Shown here: one piece after another, positions 26,736-34,674 of the stretch
Position numbering within the stretch: position 1 is the first letter of the stretch
How the letters are laid out: each line of letters begins with the position of its first letter
Origin: Myxococcus qinghaiensis
GTDB lineage: Bacteria > Myxococcota > Myxococcia > Myxococcales > Myxococcaceae
Direction of reading: 5' to 3'
Assembly (NCBI RefSeq): GCF_024198215.1
Contig: NZ_JAKCFA010000030.1
Span: forward strand, 1 to 64,000
DNA length: 64,000 nt
Notes under the pieces: generated by a model
Told to the model about the DNA's origin: nothing
Database searches by the model: none
Seen by the model: the letters and a program-made list of their open reading frames with translations, nothing else
Translations under genes and position numbers: made by a program

Positions 26736-27263
26736 CTACTGCTTCGCGGCGTCGGCGGGCTTCACCTCGTGCACCGCGGTGCCAATGGACTCGCCGGTCC
26801 ACTCCGGGTCCACGGGGATGACGAGGTAGCCGTCCTCCGCCGTGGGTGGGGCGCGCTGCTGGAGGGGTGGCGGCTCCTCGCTCGTGGCCACGCGGGCGGG
26901 CACGTCCGTCCAGGCCACGAAGCGGGCCTCGTACTCGCGCACGCGCTGGCCGCCGGCCACCTTCCGCTCCGCGGGGCGCGGCAGCAGCACGGCGTCCGCG
27001 CCCATCAGACAGGCGGTCTCCTGGAGCAGCTCCTTGCGGCCCTCCTTGCCCAGGTACTCGTTGCCCGTCACCGCCAGGGTGCCGAGCTCCGCATAGGGAC
27101 GCGGGGGCTCACGCTCCTCGAAGACCTCGAACGCGCAGCCGGGCTCCCTCGCCAGTCTCTGGACGGGCACGGGGGTCACCTCCGGCGCCACCGGTCGAGA
27201 CGTCGCGCAGGCGGATACGCACGCGGCCAGGAGGCACGACGACAGCGAGCGGCGGACGGACAT
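26736..27263 (-). CDS. Hypothetical lipoprotein
   Basis: This 175-residue protein has a lipoprotein signal with lipobox VSAC at about residue 19. The mature part has a Pro-rich linker and a small domain with CAFEVFEE, YAELGTLAVTGNEYLGKEGR and ETACLMGADAVLL. The last motif, a conserved Cys then GADAVLL, is typical of small envelope lipoproteins of unknown role. It is convergent with atpA. No function is assigned. Confidence 0.8.
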   Translation of the reverse strand: MSVRRSLSSCLLAACVSACATSRPVAPEVTPVPVQRLAREPGCAFEVFEEREPPRPYAELGTLAVTGNEYLGKEGRKELLQETACLMGADAVLLPRPAERKVAGGQRVREYEARFVAWTDVPARVATSEEPPPLQQRAPPTAEDGYLVIPVDPEWTGESIGTAVHEVKPADAAKQ

Positions 27264-27361
27264 GGCGGGCTCCCAGGCTCTCAGGCCCCAACGACAAGGG
27301 CGCGGCGGACGACAGACTCGTCAACGCCGCGCCGCTCGGGAGCATATCGCCCAGGGCCGCT

Positions 27362-28210
27362 TCAGCGCAGGCGCGGCAGGAGCGCGAGCAGGCTCTTGTC
27401 CACGCCACCGCGAGCGCCCAGCGCCTCGATGGCCTTCAGCTCGTACGGCAACACGTTGTCGCGGGCGACGAGTTGCACGTGCGCGCCCAGCGCGGCCGGC
27501 AGCGCCAGGTCCAGCTCGTAGATGTCGCCGGCCACCAGCGTGTCCTCGGGCCGCGTGCCGGTGGCGTCCCAGATGCGCTTGAGGGCCTCGAAGTAGCGGC
27601 CCCGGCGCAGGTAGACGGGCCGGCGCAGCACGCCCTCCAGCACCTGCGTCTCCGGCAGCGCGTCGAAGCGCGCGTCCGACACGTCCGGCGGGTCCAACAG
27701 GAACTTGCGCGCGTCGCCGGAGACCTTCAGCCGCTCCCGGCCCTTGGGCGCCAGGGTGTCCAGCTTCTTCTCCACCAGCTCCGTGTGCGCGTTCGTCACG
27801 ACGGTGACGGGAAGGCCCGTGGCGAGCAGCGCCTCCAGCACCTCCTTCGCCTCCGGCTTGAAGGCCGTGGCCGAGTGCACGTAGGACTCGCGATACATCG
27901 TCTGCACGGCCTCCGAGCGCGTCACCTCGTCGGTGCCCACGGAGAGGCGCTGGAAGATGCGGTGCGCCGCCGTCGTGGCCGTCAGGTACGGGTCCGCCGT
28001 CGCGGGGGCCACCACCTTGCCCCCCAGGTTCCACCCCAGGAGGTCGGCTCCCGCGCGCAACGCGGCGACCTCCTCCTCCCAGGCCTGCTCCACCCCCTGC
28101 CCCAGTGCGCGGACCAGTCCGTCACGAAAGTGTTTCAAGAAGGGCGCGCTCTCCGTCGCCACGTCCGTGAAGGTCCCGTCGAAGTCCAGCACCACGCAAG
28201 CAATCGCCAT
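27362..28210 (-). CDS. HAD superfamily hydrolase
   Basis: This 282-residue cytoplasmic phosphatase-like protein has HAD motif I LDFDGTFTD (nucleophile D9, acid/base D11), motif II VVTNAH and motif IV AGDIYELDLA. The cap between about residues 20 and 120 is helical, as in subclass I. The substrate cannot be read from the sequence. It appears monocistronic, about 100 bp upstream of the lipoprotein gene on the same strand. Confidence 0.88.
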   Translation of the reverse strand: MAIACVVLDFDGTFTDVATESAPFLKHFRDGLVRALGQGVEQAWEEEVAALRAGADLLGWNLGGKVVAPATADPYLTATTAAHRIFQRLSVGTDEVTRSEAVQTMYRESYVHSATAFKPEAKEVLEALLATGLPVTVVTNAHTELVEKKLDTLAPKGRERLKVSGDARKFLLDPPDVSDARFDALPETQVLEGVLRRPVYLRRGRYFEALKRIWDATGTRPEDTLVAGDIYELDLALPAALGAHVQLVARDNVLPYELKAIEALGARGGVDKSLLALLPRLR

Positions 28211-28388
28211 CAGCCCACCGACTCCCGAAGTTGGAGGAAAGGGGCCGGATGACGCCCCGGCCCGGCTTCCGAATCAAGCCCGTGACTTCATTTCGGCCCT
28301 GTAAACTTGAGGCCGCCCTGTAAATCCCCGAGTGGCAGGGCGGTCGCCTTGAGTCCTACAGCGGGTGGCTCGCTAGCCTTGGGCGGGC

Positions 28389-28769
28389 ATGGAAGCGACG
28401 CGGCGAAACGAGGCGGCGCTGTGGCGCCGGGCGTGGCTGCCCTGGGGTCTGCTCGCGGGCGTGTGCCTGCTGGGTGGAACGGCGGCCTGGGCCAGTACCC
28501 GCTCGGTGTCCGCGCTGGCCGAGCGCGGCGCCCAGTTGGAGCGCGAGGCGGCCGAGTCCGAGGCCCGCGTGGCGGAGCTGCAGGCCCTGCGCGAGGCCAT
28601 GGCCCGGCGGCTGCGCGTGCTGGAGCAGCAACACCAGAGCGCCCGCGCGGAGGCGACGACAGCCGCCGCGGCCTGCTCCCTGCCCCCCGCCGAGGCCCCC
28701 CAGAAACAGGGGCGCTCGGAGCCGCGACGCGCGGGCTCGGCCAAGGGCAAGAAGAGCGCGCGCCGCTGA
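28389..28769 (+). CDS. Small single-pass membrane protein with coiled coil
   Basis: This 126-residue protein has one membrane segment at about residues 18-36 (LPWGLLAGVCLLGGTAAWAS). A coiled coil rich in Ala, Glu and Arg follows at about 40-90, then a basic tail (GKKSARR). The basic N terminus before the segment suggests the C-terminal part lies outside the cytoplasm. I recognise no family. The codon pattern is typical of neighbouring genes, supporting it as real. Confidence 0.65.
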   Translation: MEATRRNEAALWRRAWLPWGLLAGVCLLGGTAAWASTRSVSALAERGAQLEREAAESEARVAELQALREAMARRLRVLEQQHQSARAEATTAAAACSLPPAEAPQKQGRSEPRRAGSAKGKKSARR

Positions 28770-28941
28770 CCCGGGCACGTGGACTCCACGTCCACACCTG
28801 TCCCGGCCCCTGTGGACCTGGGAGCAACAGCGCGCGGGGCCCCACACGAGCAACCCCACGGAAACACTGCGGCACGGGCGTCGGCCCGCCGTGTGCTACC
28901 TCGCGTCCCCGAGTCTTCTTTCCGCGCGAGGTCCTTTCCGC

Positions 28942-30438
28942 ATGTCGCCCTTCATCCCCCAAGCCCCCTTCAGGCTCCTGCTGACCGCCTTCGTGTGCCT
29001 GGCCGCGCTGCTGCCGGTGTCCCGCGCCGAGGCCGAGCCGGGCATCCGCATCCTCAACTCGCTCTCCACCGCGGACCTGGCCTTCAACGCGCTCACCACC
29101 AACGCGCGCTCCATCGAGGCGCTCACCTCGGAGACGCTGACCTCGCACTCCTTCGCCGCTGACGCGCGCCTCCGGTACCAGTTGGAGGACCCGGCCGCGC
29201 GCAATGTCATGCACTACCTGGTCGAGTGCGCGCTGCCTCCGACGTCCACGGTGGAGTGGAAGGACCGCAAGGGCAACCTGTACACCTTCACCGGAGGCGT
29301 GGGGCTGTGCTCGGAGTGGGAGTACCAGGCCCCCAGCAAGGAGTGCCTGGGCTACGTGAGCGCGTGCCTGCTGTCGCGCAACAACGCCTATGGCCACACG
29401 GTGGAAATCTCGCTGCGCGGAGAGGACCCCCGGGACGACCGGACCTTCAACCCCACCGGTGACACCAAGCAGTGGCACCCCATGTTCCTGCCCTGTGACA
29501 GGGGCGGCTCCGGGCTGAATGACGAGTGCGGCTGGGTGGGCGAGGGCGTGGGTGCCTGCAGCGCGGGCACGGAGGTGACGGTGGCCGCCGGCGCGCCGCT
29601 GCCGGACACCTGCACCGGGGTGCTCGGCTCCAGCTCCGGCCACCGCGTGCTGCGCGTGTGCAAGGAGCCCTTCGGCTGCGAGGCCGGCAATGCCCTGGCC
29701 GCCGCCGAGAAGAACGACTGCGGCGGTGACGCCCCCAGCGCCACGTTCATGTGCCCCCGGGGCGGCAGGTACAGCGTCATGTCCGCGGCCTACAACCGCA
29801 TGGACGCGCCGGGCTCGTGGGTGAGGCCCGCCGCGACGAAGGGCCGCTACCCCGCCGCGTCCTTCGGCGCCTTCACCTTCCGCGAGGGCGCCTTCTTCGG
29901 AAACATCTTCAACGTGAAGTACCTGGCCGTGGAGGTCTTCATCAACATGGACACCTTCCTGCCCCAGCTCACCAAGCCGAACTTCTCCGGCTACCCGTAC
30001 CAGGACGTCCACGCCTGCTTCGCCAAGGACTGGATTGCCGGAGACGTGCACCTGGCCTCGCGCATCTGCGCCAACGCCAGCGTCAGCGGGGTGAGCGCCT
30101 ATGGCTGCCTGGCCCGCACCGTGGGGCCCTGCGAGTTCGGCAGCACCAGTCCCCAGGTCCCCCGCTGCGACGTGGGCGACGGCCCCAGGGTCCAGGGCGA
30201 CGGCGACTTCGAGGTCTGCACCGACGAGGACGGCGCGTCCCACCCCGAGCCCATCACCACCTACCTGAACAGCCCCTGCGACGCGCTGACCGTGGCCGAG
30301 CGCAACACGTGCGATGACCCGCTCTGCGACTTCAGCAGCCCGTCCCCCAAGTGCAAGAAGGGCTGTGCCCAGCGCTCCGCCAGCGAGTGCCTGGCCGTGG
30401 CCTGCGTGAAGAACCCCAAGCTCTGCGGCAAGAAGTAG
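28942..30438 (+). CDS. Secreted cysteine-rich protein of unknown function
   Basis: This 498-residue protein starts at the ATG at 28942, chosen because it gives a signal peptide (hydrophobic LLLTAFVCLAALL, cleavage after SRAEA). The mature protein holds roughly 30 Cys spread in pairs, for example CTGVLGSSSGHRVLRVCKEPFGC and, near the end, CDDPLCDFSSPSPKCKKGC, suggesting multiple disulfides in an extracytoplasmic protein. It contains a VEWKDRKGNLYTFTGG segment and many Gly-rich turns. I do not recognise a family. Very little separates it from the small membrane protein upstream. Confidence 0.8.
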   Translation: MSPFIPQAPFRLLLTAFVCLAALLPVSRAEAEPGIRILNSLSTADLAFNALTTNARSIEALTSETLTSHSFAADARLRYQLEDPAARNVMHYLVECALPPTSTVEWKDRKGNLYTFTGGVGLCSEWEYQAPSKECLGYVSACLLSRNNAYGHTVEISLRGEDPRDDRTFNPTGDTKQWHPMFLPCDRGGSGLNDECGWVGEGVGACSAGTEVTVAAGAPLPDTCTGVLGSSSGHRVLRVCKEPFGCEAGNALAAAEKNDCGGDAPSATFMCPRGGRYSVMSAAYNRMDAPGSWVRPAATKGRYPAASFGAFTFREGAFFGNIFNVKYLAVEVFINMDTFLPQLTKPNFSGYPYQDVHACFAKDWIAGDVHLASRICANASVSGVSAYGCLARTVGPCEFGSTSPQVPRCDVGDGPRVQGDGDFEVCTDEDGASHPEPITTYLNSPCDALTVAERNTCDDPLCDFSSPSPKCKKGCAQRSASECLAVACVKNPKLCGKK

Positions 30439-30439
30439 G

Positions 30440-30455
30440 AGCCCGGCTACGGGCT
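30440..30455 (+). terminator. Weak hairpin after the Cys-rich protein
   Basis: AGCCCG and CGGGCT form a perfect 6-bp stem with a 4-nt GCTA loop directly after the stop codon. There is no T-run, so it may only protect the 3' end or assist Rho. Confidence 0.35.
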
Positions 30456-30554
30456 TCAGGCTCCAGGCCCGGGGGGGCGGTTTCAACCTCCCGGGTGCTT
30501 GGGGGCCGAGGCTTCCGCGGCAGGTGTCCGGCCAGGGGGGCGGTGCGCATCCCG

Positions 30555-30569
30555 TACACCCGGGGTGTA
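30555..30569. promoter_or_regulatory. Perfect palindrome upstream of the first barrel-like gene
   Basis: TACACCC, one G, then GGGTGTA make a perfect 15-bp palindrome. It lies 72-86 bp before the GTG start of the gene at 30641, a position where a dimeric repressor or activator could act on the promoter. No other copy was noticed in the window. Function is inferred only. Confidence 0.4.
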
Positions 30570-30640
30570 TGAATAAAGCAGACAGTCGGCCGTCCTGACT
30601 CGCGCTGCCCCGTTCCGGCCACCCCGCCGAGGAGTCCACC

Positions 30641-31513
30641 GTGTTCCCTTTCCGTTCCGTCCTGAGCGCCGTGCTTGCCCTGGGATTGATGCTGGGCTCG
30701 ACGTCCGCCGAGGCGCGCTTCGGCAAGCGTTCCCGTCCTTCGCAGAGCGACTCGAAGAAGGACGACGACAAGAAGGACGACACGCACGAGGCCACGCCGG
30801 TGGGCGGCCGGTCGGACTCCGACGACGATGACGACCGTCCCCGGCGGCGGCGCAACAACAACAGCCGGCATGTCGCGTCGGATGTCGTGGACGGCATCGG
30901 CTTCCTCGCCTTCGTGCTCACCGGCGGCAACCACCGGCTGATGGTGGTGGACGAGCCCCGGCACCGCGGTGAGGTGCGACAGGAGCGTCACGCGGCGCCC
31001 CTGTCCTTCCGCGTCGGCTTCCAGGCCGGGCCCGTCAACAGCGGCGGCGCGGGCGACCTCTTCATCGGCCTGGAGGGCCGGCGCTTCGGCGTGGACGCGC
31101 GCGTCACCGGCATCAGCGTGGACGCCGACGACGGCACCTCTGATTCGGACAGCATCACGCTGTTCGAGGCGCACCTCACCTGGGCGCTCGTCTCCCTGGA
31201 GCGCGTCCGCCTGCGCGCGGAAGCCGGTGTGAGCACCGCGAACGCGCCGGACATCTCCTTCGTGGGCCCCAGCCTGGGCATGTCGTTCGAGGCGTGCCTG
31301 GCCGGCCCGCTGGACTTCGAGGCGCGCACGCAGGTGACGCCCTTCCCCTACCGCCAGGTGGACGCGAGCGCCGCGCTGGCGCTGCACCTGGGCGCGCTGG
31401 TGCTGCGCGGCGGCTACCGGGGCATGGTGCTGGATGACGCGGGACACGTGGACGGCGTCGCCCACCGCGACAGCTTCCACGGCCCGTACTTCGGCCTGGG
31501 CCTCACCTACTGA
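30641..31513 (+). CDS. Exported protein, probable outer-membrane barrel (paralogue of 32254-33174)
   Basis: This 290-residue protein starts with GTG after GAGGAG. It has a signal peptide (LSAVLALGLMLGSTSAEA) and then FGKRS and a highly charged linker of about 40 residues (KKDDDKKDD, DDDDDRPRRRR). The C-terminal 170 residues alternate short strands (SFRVGFQAGP, DLFIGLEGRRFGVDARVTG, VRLRAEAGVS) and end in GPYFGLGLTY, with a terminal aromatic as in outer-membrane barrels. The gene at 32254 is a clear paralogue sharing this C-terminal half. Role unknown. Confidence 0.82.
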   Translation: MFPFRSVLSAVLALGLMLGSTSAEARFGKRSRPSQSDSKKDDDKKDDTHEATPVGGRSDSDDDDDRPRRRRNNNSRHVASDVVDGIGFLAFVLTGGNHRLMVVDEPRHRGEVRQERHAAPLSFRVGFQAGPVNSGGAGDLFIGLEGRRFGVDARVTGISVDADDGTSDSDSITLFEAHLTWALVSLERVRLRAEAGVSTANAPDISFVGPSLGMSFEACLAGPLDFEARTQVTPFPYRQVDASAALALHLGALVLRGGYRGMVLDDAGHVDGVAHRDSFHGPYFGLGLTY

Positions 31514-31889
31514 CCCGCCGGGACACCTCCGGCCGTGGCCCCGGGCAGTGCGCCTGGACCGCGGCCAGCAGGTCCTTGAGCCGCACCGGCTTGCGCAACA
31601 GCGCCACCACGCCCTCCGGACAGGGCTTCGGCTCCGCGCACATGACCACCACGCGCGACTGCGCGAAGCGCGAGTCCTTCCCCAGCGTCTCCAGCAAGCC
31701 CAGCCCCTGCACGCGCGGCGTCTCCAGGTCCACCAACACCAGACACGGCACCTCCAGCGACACGAGCACGCGCAGGGCCTCACGGCTGTTGATGGCCATG
31801 GCCACCTCGTAGCCTACGTCCTGGAGCGCTTCCGCCATCGCCCCCCGCAGGTCCGGGTCGTCCTCCACCAGGAGCACGGTTGGCTGCAT
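31503..31889 (-). CDS. Single-domain response regulator (REC only)
   Basis: This 128-residue protein is a stand-alone receiver: acidic cluster VEDDPD, phospho-acceptor D54 in CLVLVDLETPRV and conserved Lys in LLRKPVRL. There is no output domain. The start is uncertain: ATG 31889 fits the family, but the frame is open to 31940 and no good Shine-Dalgarno is seen. Its 3' end overlaps that of the first barrel-like gene by 11 bp, tail to tail. Its partner kinase is not in the neighbourhood. Confidence 0.85.
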   Translation of the reverse strand: MQPTVLLVEDDPDLRGAMAEALQDVGYEVAMAINSREALRVLVSLEVPCLVLVDLETPRVQGLGLLETLGKDSRFAQSRVVVMCAEPKPCPEGVVALLRKPVRLKDLLAAVQAHCPGPRPEVSRRVSR

Positions 31890-32253
31890 CACCGCATGGG
31901 TCACGAGTGCCACCCTAGTGCCTCCGTCGCTCGCTGACACGCGTCACGCCGCCGGGCTTCCGCTCACTGTCGAACCGTGAGCATCCGCCCGCCCCGGACA
32001 GGCACATAGGCCCGGTCCCCCATGAAGAGGGAGATGTGGCGCCCGGCGCGGGGATGCACGGCGAGCGTCCGCCGGTGAAAGGCAATTCCTCCCACGTGTC
32101 GGGCCGTGCTCAATCAACGCGCGCCCTGCTGCCCGAAGTCATACAAGCGCGATTGGCCAACGCCCGCCCACCCCCGGGGGCCATGGCCGCGCGGGGCCGG
32201 CGGCCCTTGAATGTCGCTCCCCCGTCGTCCCCCGCCAGGAAGAGGAGTGGACC
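31890..32253. other. Intergenic region between the REC gene and the second barrel-like gene
   Basis: This 364-bp region probably holds the divergent promoters of the REC gene and the gene at 32254. No clear promoter box or riboswitch was seen. On the minus strand, 32095-31964 reads as a 43-residue open frame with protein-like composition (for example SLFMGDRAYVPVRGG). It starts with GTG and lacks a Shine-Dalgarno, so it is left unannotated. AGGAAGAGGAG at its right end is the ribosome-binding site of the next gene. Confidence 0.6.
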
Positions 32254-33174
32254 TTGCCCTCATCGAAGGCCGTGCTCGGCTCCGCGCTCACCGCCACCCT
32301 CCTGCTGGGCTCCGCCCCCGCCGAGGCCCGCTTCGGCAAGCGCTCCACCCCTACGTCCTCCAGCGGTGGACCCTCGCGACCGGAGCGCGACGCGAGCCGC
32401 CCGGACGCAGGCCCCCGGGAGCACCCCGCCTCGCCCGCCGCCCAGGGCTCCAACGCCGGGCACGCGTCGCGCGAGCACCCCGCGACGGCCATCGGCAAGG
32501 AGCGTGACGCCCAGCAAGACGACGCGCCCCGGAGGCGGCGACGGGCCCGCGTGCCCGTGAGCACGACGGTCATCGGCGTGGGCGTCGCGGGGGCAGCCCC
32601 CTCGTCCCGGTTGAACGCCACCACCCGCGCGGAGCGCCGCCGCGACGAGCCCGTGCCGCTGCTGGTGCGCCTGGGCGCGCAGACGGACTGGCTCAAGAAG
32701 GGCGGCGCCATGGGGGTCTTCATGGCCATGGAGGGCCGGCGCATGGGCCTGGACACCCGCATCACCGGCATGACGCTCGACGCGGACGACGGCTCCGACA
32801 AGGTGGACCGAATCACGCTCCTGAGCGCACGGGTGACAGCGGCCCTGTGGGCCAGCTCCCGGGGACGCATGCGCGTGGAGGCGGGCCTGACGAGCGCCCA
32901 CGCACCTGGCATCATCTTCGTGGGCCCCAGCTTCGGCGCGTCCGTGGAGGCCTGCATCGGCGCCTCGCCGATTGACCTGGAGGCGCGCCTGAACGCCACG
33001 CCCTTTCCTCACCGCCAGGTGGACGCCCAGGCGGGCCTCGCCCTGCACCTGGGCACCTTCAACCTGCGCGGCGGCTGGCGCGCGCTGTACCTCAACGACG
33101 CCGGACACGTGGACGGCGTCGAACATGAAGAAGGCTTCGGCGGGCCGTACTTCGGCCTGGGCCTGACCTTCTAG
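32254..33174 (+). CDS. Exported protein, probable outer-membrane barrel (paralogue of 30641-31513)
   Basis: This 306-residue protein starts with TTG after GGAAGAGGAG. It has a signal peptide ending PAEA and then FGKRS, exactly like its neighbour. A Pro/Arg-rich linker of about 110 residues follows, much longer than in the first copy. The C-terminal domain matches the first copy motif by motif: GRRMGLDTRITGMTLDADDG, FVGPSFG, RQVDAQAGLALHLG, DAGHVDGV and GPYFGLGLTF. The pair looks like a tandem duplication later split by the REC gene. Confidence 0.82.
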   Translation: MPSSKAVLGSALTATLLLGSAPAEARFGKRSTPTSSSGGPSRPERDASRPDAGPREHPASPAAQGSNAGHASREHPATAIGKERDAQQDDAPRRRRRARVPVSTTVIGVGVAGAAPSSRLNATTRAERRRDEPVPLLVRLGAQTDWLKKGGAMGVFMAMEGRRMGLDTRITGMTLDADDGSDKVDRITLLSARVTAALWASSRGRMRVEAGLTSAHAPGIIFVGPSFGASVEACIGASPIDLEARLNATPFPHRQVDAQAGLALHLGTFNLRGGWRALYLNDAGHVDGVEHEEGFGGPYFGLGLTF

Positions 33175-33183
33175 AGACACGGC

Positions 33184-33218
33184 GGGCCGGAGCCACCCGA
33201 AACAGGGAGCCCCGGCCC
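33184..33218 (+). terminator. Hairpin between convergent genes
   Basis: GGGCCGG (33184-33190) and CCGGCCC (33212-33218) form a 7-bp stem, followed on the plus strand by TTCAACCCTTATT. It sits between the convergent ends of the barrel-like gene and the nucleotidyltransferase gene. Confidence 0.45.
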
Positions 33219-33226
33219 TTCAACCC

Positions 33227-33922
33227 TTATTCGTCCGGCGATGCGGCCATGGGGGCCGAGCCGCCCCCTCCGCCAATGTCCGCCACCGTGGTGAGCCCCG
33301 AGGACGGCCGCTTGCCGGTGCCCCGGCGCTTGGGAGGCGGCGCCAGCTTCGGCTCCGACTCGAACAGCCGCTCGTACGTCTCCCGCGTGTTGATGTTCAC
33401 GACCACGCCCGGGTCCTTCAGCGGCACCCGGCGCACCTTCATGTTCTTCAGCACCGCTTCGAGCTGCTCGCCCGACTCCGCGCGAAGCCGCTCCGCCGCC
33501 GCCCGCGACAGCAGCACCGGCCAGCCAGGTGCCCCTTCGAACTCCGGACGCAGCGCCTCCTCCGCTTCTCCCATCAACTTGAGCAAGGACTTCACCGAGG
33601 TGGCGCGAATCGCCGGCATGTCCACCGGATGCAGGAGCACGACGTCCGCTCCGGCCTCCATCGCCGCGTCCAACCCCACCTTCACCGAGGCCATCTGGCT
33701 GTCCTTCCACTGCTCGGACTCCACCAGGTCCAGCCCCGGATGCTGCTCGCGCACGGCCTCAGCATCCTTCCCCACCACACCCAGCACACTGCATCCCGCC
33801 TTGCCAAAGGTCGACGCCAGCGACTGAAGGAAGCTCTTGTCGCCTTCGTGCAGGATGAGCGCCTTGGGGTGGGCCATCCGCCGGGCCTCGCCCGCTGCGA
33901 GGATGATCGCCACTGCCTTCAT
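33227..33922 (-). CDS. MobA-like nucleotidyltransferase
   Basis: This 231-residue protein starts at the ATG after GGAGGAGG. It has the MobA/MocA-type signature IILAAGEARRMAHPKALI at the N terminus, then VVLLHPVDMPAI (metal-binding Asp) and GAPGWPVLLSR. Such proteins attach GMP or CMP to molybdopterin, but related enzymes use other acceptors. No molybdenum cofactor gene is nearby, so the substrate is open. The last 40 residues are Pro/Gly-rich and disordered, longer than in MobA. Confidence 0.8.
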   Translation of the reverse strand: MKAVAIILAAGEARRMAHPKALILHEGDKSFLQSLASTFGKAGCSVLGVVGKDAEAVREQHPGLDLVESEQWKDSQMASVKVGLDAAMEAGADVVLLHPVDMPAIRATSVKSLLKLMGEAEEALRPEFEGAPGWPVLLSRAAAERLRAESGEQLEAVLKNMKVRRVPLKDPGVVVNINTRETYERLFESEPKLAPPPKRRGTGKRPSSGLTTVADIGGGGGSAPMAASPDE

Positions 33923-34179
33923 ACCAAGCCTCCTCCGTCCCCCGGGGAATCGAGTGCCAGCTGGCCCGGGGCCACCGGGAACAGGCTGTGGTCTCCTCGG
34001 TGGTTTTTGAGCCCACCCCCCGGTGCTAGCCGTCAGCCGGTCCCCAGTCACTTCGCGAGCCTTGTCAGAGGAGCGCGAGGGCGCGCGAGCGGTGCCGGAA
34101 GGAGCACGGGCCGCCTGCTCGTTCGTACCACCCCGGAGGCTTGCCTCCTGTGTCCCCCGGACACCTGCCCGCGCGCGGC

Positions 34180-34503
34180 TCAATGCAGCCACCGCTGCGA
34201 GGGCGCGTGGAGCAGCAGCGCCGAGGTCGGCGTGGCCACGGCGGTCTTTTCTTCCGTGCTCGCCAGCGCCTTGGCGGTCAGAATTTCAGCCAGCCGCGCC
34301 AGCGGCGCGAAGGCGGACAGCCGCTGCAGCTCGTGCTGGGACACCTCGCCCAACCACGCTCCGTTCTGGCCATCCACCACGGGGAGCGCGTGCACCCCGT
34401 GACGGTGCATCACCTGAAGCGCCGAGAGGACGGTGTCCTCGGGGAAGAGCGTCACGGCATGGGCAACGAGCATCTCGAACTCAGGGCTGCGGCACATCGT
34501 CAC
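34180..34503 (-). CDS. CBS-domain protein
   Basis: This 107-residue protein starts with GTG, six bases after GGAGG. The pattern ALQVMHRHGVHALPVVDGQN then LGEVSQHELQRL is a CBS motif. A full Bateman module normally needs two; only one clear motif is seen, so it may dimerise. CBS domains sense adenine nucleotides or SAM. It stands alone, reading the same way as the nucleotidyltransferase gene 257 bp downstream. Confidence 0.75.
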   Translation of the reverse strand: MTMCRSPEFEMLVAHAVTLFPEDTVLSALQVMHRHGVHALPVVDGQNGAWLGEVSQHELQRLSAFAPLARLAEILTAKALASTEEKTAVATPTSALLLHAPSQRWLH

Positions 34504-34674
34504 GGAAGGCCTCCAGAAAAGCAGGCGTCAGGCGCCTCTGATCCATCCCTAAGCAAGGGCCTTGCCGGGCCAATGAGACTTCCGAAAGGCGACACACAAC
34601 CCGGGAGGCCTCCCGGGCGATAATCCCCAGGCAGACCGCTACCCCCTCGACGCGTCCCCCGTGGAGCCTCCGCG

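Noticed and set aside
31964..32095. Minus-strand open frame of 43 residues starting with GTG, containing SLFMGDRAYVPVRGG
   Set aside because: Protein-like composition but no Shine-Dalgarno and no recognised family; left as part of the intergenic region.
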